Below are positions 55,735 to 64,000 of a DNA stretch of 64,000 nt, piece after piece. Position 1 is the stretch's first letter; each line of letters opens with the position of its first letter. A program made the position numbers and the translations under genes. A model generated the notes under the pieces. It made no database searches. It saw only the letters and a program-made list of their open reading frames with translations, and had not been told where the DNA came from. Origin of the DNA: Platerodrilus igneus (Eukaryota; Arthropoda; Insecta; Coleoptera; Lycidae); the NCBI GenBank assembly GCA_036346225.1, contig JARFIW010000170.1, positions 6,820,501-6,884,500 on the forward strand, in the 5' to 3' direction.

Positions 55735-57180
55735 AAAGTAAATCCAGAAGACGGTAAATGATGTTTCTAAATTCCGTTCGTGTTTAATGCGGCGTCAATA
55801 TATGGCGAGCGAATTTTAGAAAAAATCCACTCGTAAGTGTTGTGGTTGGTTTACATTTTGGTTAACATTAACAAGTAGATAAGTATAAACGGCCGAGGTT
55901 ATTGTGGTGGTTTTGTTGACAACAGTATACTTACTGCAAGAGTTACATTTGTGCAAACATTAGTTACTTAAATCAAAGGCGACTTTATTTGATATAACCT
56001 ATGTGTTTAAGTAGCTCCATGTGTCGTAATTATTAGAATGTATCATAAAGGCAGTCACAACTTGTGCTTACTTTTAAACACAAAATTAAAATAGTGTCCT
56101 TCAGACTAAGGTTCTTTTAAAATGTGAGCCTCCCGGATCTGACTAATTGTAGTTTCTAAATGTTGTATGTCATTTTCAATGACCAATAATAATTTCACAA
56201 TTTAGATTTTGTTAATTCCGTTCGAAACTGGTTTAAAATGAAAGTAAAGTACTTTGCGCTTATAAAGCCAAAGAACGTGGTAGTTCAATACGAATACTTA
56301 GATAATTTGTTTATTATCTAGTCTTCAGTAATTGTGAAAAATATCAAGTAATGATTTACGAATACATGCTTCCATCTGACTTTGACATTCTTTTCTCTCT
56401 TAGTATTATTTGAGGTTTGCGTTGAAAATTTAATACCAAAGAGAAGTATTTTTATTAGAAAAACTCAATGAATCAAAGTCGCCGTTTATTCACTGTTGTA
56501 CTAGTGAAGTGCAACATGAACTAAAATAAAATAACATTAAAAGGCTAATTACAGTTCTCGGTACACTCAGTTGCTTATACCTGTTATCACATGGATGCCT
56601 TTATATTCATAATTTCTTTGAGATGCAAACTGCGGTCTTTTATGCATAAATAATATTGTTTCATTTCAGACACTCCAGTGTTGTATAGCATCGGTAGTAC
56701 AACTGTCTGTATACAGGATTTTCTATATTTATAGTAAACTTACCTCAATCGTAGCCTTATTGTTTTCTAGATAATTAGCATCAACTGTATGACGAGCGAT
56801 CGAAACCGTGTTGCAAAACTCTATCTTGTTTATTACACCATTTATTTCGGTCAGTTCTCAAACACACAAACAACTTCACTCCTTAACCGTCGACGAGCAA
56901 GTAAGTTAAGTTCATGTCTTTAACCAATTCCGGAGACCACAACGTGTTTTTCTAACGGAACTAGTGGGCAATGGATGAGCAGGTATTTAGGTTTATCTAA
57001 TAGTGACAATTACAACTGTACATTATAAAAGTCTCGCAAATATGATACACAGGGAACTGACGCCCACCAAAATAAGTATGACACAACCTATTTTATATTT
57101 TAAAATAACTACGGCTATCAACTAAGAAACCTACAAGACAAACTAACCTAAATGACATGAGTATAATTAAGATATGTAAG
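55735..57180. other. spacer; possible 3' LTR of the downstream-facing BEL element
   Basis: No gene. On the minus strand, a stretch from about 57085 to 56810 begins TTGTGTCATACTTATT, holds AATAAA and ends TTTTGCAACA, which could be a BEL LTR just after pol. No matching 5' LTR is visible before the window ends, so this is unproven. Confidence 0.3.
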
Positions 57181-57186
57181 CACCAA

Positions 57187-60100
57187 CTAATCGATCGGCA
57201 GTAAACATAGTTTTACTACTGAACGTTCAAGTTCTTGAGCTGTCTTAACCGTAGCAACACTAACAATTTCATCCCCGCCTGGGTGGACTACCCTTCCTAA
57301 GAGGAGGTGTTTTCTTCCTTTGCGAGGACAAGCGAACCAAAAAACATGGTAGTGAAATTTTTGCCCACTTGATCCTCTGTTGAAATGTGTGCAAGTATTC
57401 AGCACTCCATTTTTCCTAAACCGATGTTGCATTTGCTGCAACAGTTGCCAACGGTTTAATCTAGCACGGTTTACGGACAACAAATCCAAATCTGGAAACA
57501 GCGAGACAGATTCGACATTAAAAAATGACCCGAGGTCAACTATGAAAAGTCTCGCGGTTCAGAACTTAGTGCGCAAAGAGGACGTGAGTTGAGAATTGCT
57601 TTCATCTGTGTCAGAACGGTCGAGAACTCTTTAAACGACAAAATTTGTTTTACCGATAATCCGTTTCAAGTGGGATTTTACCGATTTAATCCCGGTCTCC
57701 CACAATACACCGAAATGAGGAACTGCTGGGGGGCTGAACACAAATTCGATTCCCTCAACTCCCGCCGAATGCTGCGTTAATTGAGAGATTTCACAAGAGG
57801 CTACTACAAAATTGGTACCAATATCACAATGGATTTGAATACATTTGCCCCTACAAGCAATCAATCGACGTAACGCACCCAAGAAATTGTTGTCGACAAG
57901 TTGGACACGCGTTCCAAATGGATAACCTAAATGCTAAAACAAATAAATAAGCATAGGTACACCTTCAACGATTTAGTGCCACGACAACGATTCATCGTGA
58001 TGCAGAACGGCTCACCGAAGTAGACTGCTGTATGTAGAAACGCCCTACCTGGAACCAACCTAAAGCAGGTAAGTTCTCCTTAGGTGGGTATAACGCTACA
58101 GGGTGTACACGAAAGCAACTCATGTAGATCTTCAAACAGACGTATAGCCCGTTTTACGGACAAATTCCAGTAACTTAGTGCTAATAAGAATTGAGTTGTG
58201 CGATTTTCAAGATGTAAATATCTTTGATGATAAGTTTGGTCAAACGATGTGTATCAGGAAGCAAAAGTGGAAATTTGGCACCATGCGGTAACTCCAAATT
58301 TCGGAGACGTCCGCCCATGACTATCTAGAAAAGGGCTAGCGCTACGTAATTGCTTACTTACAAGTTTTCCAGTCTGAATATTTGCAATTTCTTGGGCAAA
58401 AACTTGTGCATGAACTCTCGTAATTAATAAATGAATAACCTCTTGCTGCTGGGCAAGGGAGAAACCTTTAGAAAATTTCGAACGTAAATCTACTAGAGAT
58501 GGAATATAACGAATATAATGACTAATGTAAAAAACGATCGTACAAATTCTCTGTACATTTGAAAATTTATCTAAAATCAAATCTAACAAATTCTCGGACC
58601 CAACAACCGTTAATGTCAAAATACGATGTTGGAGGTCCATCGAATAAGAACCTATAAATTGTGGTATAAGTGTCACCGGACAATCTTCTCAGAAAGCATT
58701 GAGCAGGCAGGTTCAGACCACCATAACGGACGATGAATCATCTCTGAAGTCAAATGTCCGCGTGACGCACAATCCGCTGGGTTGTCTTGGGACTTAAGAT
58801 GTAACCACGACAACGGAGGAAAGCGTTCTTGAATATGTGCAATGACGTTACTGACGAATGTCTTCCATTTATGCGAGGAGGACCGAATCCAAAATAAAAC
58901 AACCGTGAAATATGACCACGCAAAAACGCCACTAAATGATAAACTTTCGACAAATTCTACTAAATCTGCAGACGCGGCAACAAAGCGCGATTAGCAAGAC
59001 CCACTTTCAATTTTGCGCATGCTAATGATACGATAATGTTGTCTTCCAAACCAAATGAACGACAGTAAACGACTGTTGCATACCCGGATTCAGAAGCATC
59101 GCAGAAACTGTGGGGCACCAATTTCGTAAAACCATTAGCCACGATGCGACGTGAAACTTCAATACTCGAGACATATAGCAAATTCAATTAGAAAATTTCT
59201 CCATTTTGCTACCAATTTTAACGACGACTCTTGATCACAACCGAGACCCAAAAGCCAAACATCTTGAACTAAATGCTTAGTGATGAGTACTAAAGACGCT
59301 ATCAAACAGAGAGGATCAAACATTTTTTAAGATAGTCGACAAAATATTGCGCTTGGTGCAATTGGGATCTTCGGTGTGTAAGTTGCATAAAAATATATTC
59401 GAACAAGTACGTCACGATAGACCCAATATTTTGGTTGAGCCACTACCTTTATTTTGAAACATAATAGCATTCGAATCGCGAAGGGACTCTTTCAAATTGG
59501 ATATCACTTCTCGACAATGACTGTTCCATTCTCTTAAAAAAAAATTCATCACTGGCGCACATGTTATTCAATTAATTGTTTAGCAAGAAGTGCAACCAGT
59601 GACCAAATTGTCAACATATGTATCCGTTGCCAATACTTTAGCTGCTAAGAAAAAATTAGCCGATTCTAACTTAAGGAATTCTTGAATAGTGCGCAGAGCC
59701 AAAAAAAGGAAGAAAACCTTCAAACGATACCTTGATAATCACAATGAGAATCTTTAACCAAAATCTGTCGATACATTTGTTTAATGTCATCTGTAACTAC
59801 GATAGGATACACATAAAAGTGCAATAATAAAACTACGATATCTTTCTGCAGAGCATGGTCAATAGCCAAACTATCATTCAACGAATTTCCAACTTGATCC
59901 TGACACAATGCAGCGAAAACCACACGCATTTTGGTGATAGTGCTATCAAGCTTATGCACAGAGTGATGAGGAATGTAATACATCTTCTCATCATCTGACG
60001 AATTTTCAGAAGGCGATTCCATTGGACTCCAATGACCTCTTTTCATATAGTCTTGCATAAATTTTTTATAATCCGAATACAATTCGAGATCTTTTTGTAA

Positions 60101-60680
60101 CGATGTACTAATGACAAAAATCTTTTAATAGAAATCGATCTTGAAGCCACGAATAGTTCAGAAAAGGCAAAGACACTATAAAACGACCGACGTCGTTACA
60201 ACCATAGTTTTTCGCAAATTCCCTTTCACATTTTTTCCTCTTCAGGAGAAACCTGTACCAAGGAATGAATATTTTATAACTCCAAAACCTGACGAATATC
60301 GTTGTCTAACGGCTTAACGAAAGGGCACAACTATATAACAGAATTATTTGGTAAGACGACCTTTCCCGTTAAAATTCATATAAATGTTGGTATTATTGGT
60401 AATTGGTTGGTTTGTGACACCCTAATGAGAATCGTTCAACAAACCCTGAGCAAAGCCTTCACCTCCAAGTACCATGTCAATCTTTCCAGGAATATTAAAT
60501 TTTTCGTCGGCTAATGCCAAATCTCAAGTATGTGACTATTTCTTGACTCTTATCTGGGATGTAGGTAATTGAGCACAAATATTGGGTAAAATATAAAATC
60601 AATTTCATATGCTGAAGAGCTTGGTCTCAAGGGACTGACTACTCACGATTGTGTATCAGACACCAACAACGAATTTAAAC
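57187..60680 (-). pseudogene. pol: BEL/Pao pol remains: protease, reverse transcriptase, RNase H, integrase, DUF5641
   Basis: Order on the minus strand. Protease end (IPGKIDMVLGG near 60480; EEEKCEREFAKNYGCNDVGRF near 60200). Reverse transcriptase (59720-60082) with YYIPHHSVHK, ITKMRVVFAA, NSLNDSLAI and the motif-A region TDDIKQMYRQI. RNase H-like part (58960-59187) with PHSFCDASESGYATVVY. Integrase (57631-58080) with Asp in a V-D-Y motif near 58020, HLERVSNLST, Asp in IHCDIGTNF, and Glu in [21 protein letters not shown]5641 end (57187-57489) with LNRWQLLQQM, HLLLGRVVHPGGD and KLCLLPID. The YxDD catalytic segment was not identified in the broken part at 59200-59720. Confidence 0.85.
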
Positions 60681-60684
60681 CAAG

Positions 60685-61999
60685 TACAGTATTGCCCGAA
60701 ATAAACAGTACTGAAATTGTAATTGTTTTGTATATTTAAAAAATACATATTATTGACACTTTATTATATGTTCTAAATGTGCACCTCCTCGTTCGAGACA
60801 GACTTCATAACGATGTTCTAAGTTTCTGGTCATGTTATTGAATAAGGGTTGTCTCAGGGCTGCGAAGAAGACTCTAACGGCATCCTTTAATTCATCGATG
60901 GTTTGTGGTGCCCGTTTGAAAACGGCATTTTAGCCATGCCCCAAATGTATGCGTCTGGAGGTGTGAGGTCTGGAGAATGTGAAGGATAAGGGAAGTCAGT
61001 AAATCGTGATATGAATTTGCTTGGAAAATGTTCTTGAAGAAATTGACGAATTGCGGCAGCAGTATGGCAAGTTGCCCCGTCCTGCTGAAAAATTGGTTTC
61101 GAAATGCCAAGTTACGTGCACGACAGAATTGACATAGATCAGGGATAAATCGTGTTAAAATTTGTCTGTACCTCTGTTGATTAAGTGTGACTTGCCTACC
61201 ATTCTCTTCGATAAAGTACGGACCAATGATTCCGTGTCCGGAAACAGCACACCAGACACTCACTTTTTCACTATGTAAAGGAACCTCTTGAACCTCATCG
61301 GGTCTGGCAAAGCCCAGAAATCGATTTGTGCGACGATTCACATAGCCTGACAAGTGAAAATGTGCTTCGTCTGAAAACCAAACATTTTTCAAAAATTCAG
61401 GATTTTCATACTGTAACGCGAGAATTCTGGCGCAATATTCCACTCTACTGCGATAATCCCGAGGATGTAGTTGTTGATGTACCTGAATCACATACGAAAA
61501 TGTACCCAGCTCCTTCAGGATTCTTTGAAAGGAAGTTCTTTTAAATCAAGTTGTAACGCTGTCCTTGCCTGGCTGACTTTCGGATTTTCTAAGATTTGCT
61601 CAAAACACGTTCATGGTTATTGTTGTTGTTAACTGTCCTGGGACGCCCTGAGTTTCCTTTTCGTTGGCACAATACACTACCTGTATTTCTAAACTTTTCA
61701 ATAACCTTCAAAATTACAGCATTACTTGGAGAACGTTTACTAAACCTTTGTGTGAATTGATCAGACACGTATAGCAAACTTGCACCATTACGTCGGCCGA
61801 TTCCGTATGAACGAAAATAATGCTCTACCAGAAACACTTTCTCCTCTGTACTTAACACCATTTTTAACAATTAGGCCCTACTAATTACTTGTTTGAGGTT
61901 TACTTGACAGGTCTATACTAGCTAACTTGAGTGTGACAGCGCACGCATAAAAACACCGCCAACTTAGTTTCAGTACTGTTTATTTCGGGCAATACTGTA
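60685..61999 (-). mobile_element. Tc1/mariner-superfamily transposon (DUF4817 type), nearly complete
   Basis: About 1.31 kb including TA duplications (60685-60686 and 61998-61999). The terminal inverted repeat CAGTATTGCCCGAAATAAAC.. is about 30 bp and near identical at both ends. It lies inside the protease-coding part of the minus-strand BEL element, so it inserted later. The transposase gene is on the same strand as the BEL element. Confidence 0.9.
60750..61861 (-). pseudogene. transposase of the DUF4817/DDE type, frameshifted
   Basis: The start is the ATG at 61861 (MVLSTEEKVFLVEHYFR). Residues 1-90 form the DUF4817 helix-turn-helix (FSKRSPSNAVILKVIEKFRN, then GRPRTVN). The catalytic domain follows at 60892-61491: Asp in NVWFSDEAHFHLSGYVN, VWCAVSGHGIIGPYF, then a frame change at about 61098 in a T run, after which the next Asp (QQDGATCHTA) and SPDLTPPD are read in another frame. 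A second change near 60930 leads to the typical end LEHRYEVCLERGGAHLEH and a stop at 60750. The junction of the first two frames at 61500-61590 is also broken. All catalytic positions are still visible. Confidence 0.85.
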
Positions 62000-62249
62000 C
62001 TTGTACAGTAATTTCCTTGTATAATCGAGAGCCGACACCATTGCCGCAGCTAACAGCGTGGTTGTACTATCTGATCACGTCGAAATTAACGAACTAGTAG
62101 CGGGTTGTTCCTGTACCACCGCCGACATCAAAATGTATTCACTAGTACTACTAGTAGCAGTAGGTCTAAGCACCGCTATCTGAGGAGAAGCTGATCTTTG
62201 ACGAAAAGTCTATCTACGCGAAGACACCGATTGCTCACCTTTATTGAAA

Positions 62250-63389
62250 TAACGAATTATACGACTGTTGACATTTTCTACACGATCAATCCAAAGTACA
62301 ATTTTCCACCGAATGTGGCCCATTTATGCATCTAATACACAAATTTTTAACCTTAAATATCTCAAATCTTTCTCGAGGAGATTCATCGAGAAACTGTTTA
62401 CACTTATAAATCGAAAGTACATCTTGACATAAACTATAATTTTTATTATCATTAGTGGTACCGACTGAAGAAGTTCTAGCCGAAGAGCTAGCAAACTTTC
62501 CTTTTTCCGATGTTTCACAGAATCCTGAAATTTAACAAGCGTTCCCAAAACAATTTCACTTACTTCAAGTACTTTACACTGTTTTTCAATATACGACTTT
62601 AAATCTTGGTACGAGGGAATCTCGTCGTTATTTTCTAATTCAAAACGCTTCAACACGTTCATATCTAATTTTTGAGACAAGAGATTATACAATATAAAAT
62701 TCAATAGATCGATTTTCATGCGTTTTAAAGCGAATATATTTTCATCGAAACAACTGATTAATTGACGGAGTTCTTTGTGCTAGTCTGAGGAACTAACCTT
62801 AGGCCATTTTTCGAGAGCATTATAATACTTTGATTGAAACCAGTTAGTTATTATTTGATGACCTTCATTATAGGCATCATCATTTAAAGGAAAGTTTTTT
62901 ATTAAGGCACCCAACGAATGATCTAACGAAATCTACGAGAAAGCAGAATTTTTTCACAGATGACAAACTTAAATTATCATGTACCAATCGCTTATAAATG
63001 GCATGATAACTTTCAAAATCAGTTATATGCCCAGGAAAACTTTGCAAGCAAATACCACTATTTATCGACAATGACTTATCTACGGGTTCCACCTTCTTGT
63101 CTACGTGGTCTATTTCACATTGTTCAGCGATAACACGATTATCTAAAAAATAATCATCGATTTTCAACTTAAGGTCAAAGAATTCTTTCAATAGTTCACT
63201 TTCTTCGTCCAAGAAAATATCCTTGCAAAATAATTTGAATTGAGTTTCAATTTGATCGACAGTTGTCACTGATGTCCTAATAACTGCAACTAAAACATCT
63301 TGCTGTTCATAAAGTTTATTGTATATACCATCTAGTCGTTGAACTACAATCTTAGATTCTACTAGTGCTTTGTCTAATGACACAATCAT
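62250..63389 (-). pseudogene. gag: BEL/Pao gag remains (DUF1759 and zinc knuckle)
   Basis: The first frame (62880-63389, start ATG 63389) has a long helical N-terminus and the DUF1759-type signature PGHITDFESYHAIYKRLVHD followed by NLSLSSVKKF. The next frame (62324-62719) continues with NLLSQKLDMNVLKRFE and SYQDLKSYIEKQCKVLE. In a third frame near 62320 a knuckle of the form C-x2-C-x4-H-x4-C is present (NLCIRCINGPHSVENC). Gag forms the particle of the retrotransposon. Several frameshifts and a stop separate the pieces. Confidence 0.85.
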
Positions 63390-64000
63390 GACTGATTAAT
63401 GGGTTACAATCTAGATTACCGAAAAAATGAAACCTAACTCAATATTCCACAAAAATGTATCCAATTTCAAACAGTTGTTCAATTCCAAAAAAAAACTTTA
63501 CAAAACGTTTGTTTAAAATACGAGTACTTTGAAGTAGGTAGATTACCTTAAAAATACCCTTTGCTAAAATATTCAACAAGTAGATGACATCGAATAGTTC
63601 ATTTACAATTAGACCGAACAACGAAAAGCAATTTAACTCGCCAGAATCCGTCCTAAAATTATGGAGACCGGCTTGTAGGTATACAATTTAACAAACCGAT
63701 CCTTGCAAAGAATTTTTCCTATAAAGTAAAGCGCCAACCAAGAACCGGAAATAAACAAAAATAAGGGATGTATTTATGACCTGAAAACTATGAAATCAAA
63801 TACCTACGAATACTATTCTATTTAAAAACAAGACGTTAAGCGACCCTTCAACACGTTTAATTACAAAATCGACGACAATTATTATTAATTACAATTATTA
63901 ATTAAAGGTATTATAAGGAACAACAAAGAATATAGGAACTAAGTAGTTAATTCAATTAATTCGGTTCGAAGAACCAAATGTCTGAATACGAGGTGTTCTA
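63390..64000. other. leader and possible 5' LTR of the BEL element
   Basis: AT-rich. A possible primer site (TGGCGAGTTAAATTG, minus strand, about 63650) lies 260 bp before gag. The sequence to its right may be the LTR but is cut by the end of the window. Confidence 0.3.

Larger units (their letters stand above)
57187..63389 (-). mobile_element. BEL/Pao LTR retrotransposon, decayed, split by a Tc1-like insertion
   Basis: The minus strand carries gag (62250-63389), protease region, reverse transcriptase, RNase H, integrase and DUF5641 in the normal BEL order. It is broken by many frameshifts and stops and interrupted at 60685-61999 by another transposon. A TGGCGAGTTAAATTG motif at about 63650 could be the primer site, placing the 5' LTR to its right, but no LTR pair could be verified. 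Confidence 0.85.

Noticed and set aside
1..64000. CRISPR arrays, bacterial operons, ribosome binding sites
   Set aside because: No regularly spaced short repeats with unique spacers and no prokaryotic gene organisation; all content is of eukaryotic repeat type.

Overview
The window looks like intergenic or intronic DNA from a large, AT-rich arthropod genome, most likely an insect. This is inferred from the mix of mobile elements: BEL/Pao and Ty3/gypsy LTR retrotransposons, a mariner with a SETMAR-type DNA-binding domain, Tc1-like transposons, and non-LTR elements with an endonuclease-reverse transcriptase ORF. I find no complete host gene. Three short splice-bounded open segments (one convincing, minus strand near 53.7 kb) may be host exons. 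A broken macro-domain gene lies near 55.4 kb.

Layout. 0-5.5 kb: AT-rich spacer with (TA)n tracts and a perfect 150-bp-arm palindrome carrying two head-to-head tRNA-like units. 5.5-8.05 kb: an internally deleted BEL element with an intact 5-bp target duplication and a 612-codon frame that keeps the whole integrase. 8-16 kb: spacer, an old dispersed repeat and one candidate exon. 16.0-25.6 kb: a very young 9.65-kb gypsy element on the minus strand with 2.2-kb LTRs, inserted in a (TA)n tract. 25.67-26.34 kb: a deleted mariner inserted in the same (TA)n. 26.4-30.4 kb: unexplained sequence and an older related LTR with its primer site, again at a (TA)n tract, followed by a second tRNA-like unit. 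31.2-32.2 kb: dispersed repeat. 33.1-34.5 kb: two different tandem arrays bracketed by direct repeats. 37.7 kb: a hairpin element. 38.5-43.2 kb: minus-strand LINE sequence bracketed by a 12-bp direct repeat. 44.2-47.6 kb: plus-strand LINE fragments of two families. 48-54 kb: spacer. 54.0-54.5 kb: Tc1 relic. 55.1-55.7 kb: macro-domain pseudogene. 57.2-63.4 kb: a decayed BEL element on the minus strand, split by a 1.3-kb Tc1-like transposon.

The most useful global observation is technical as much as biological. Nearly every reading-frame break in the youngest elements (gypsy gag-pol, the LINE, the mariner) sits at a short homopolymer, and nearly all differences between the two gypsy LTRs are also 1-base homopolymer changes. 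This points to unpolished homopolymer errors in high-copy repeats, so these elements may be more intact than they appear. The biological leads are the (TA)n association of the gypsy family and of the tRNA-like repeats, the integrase-preserving BEL derivative, the macro-domain gene, and the bracketed tandem arrays.
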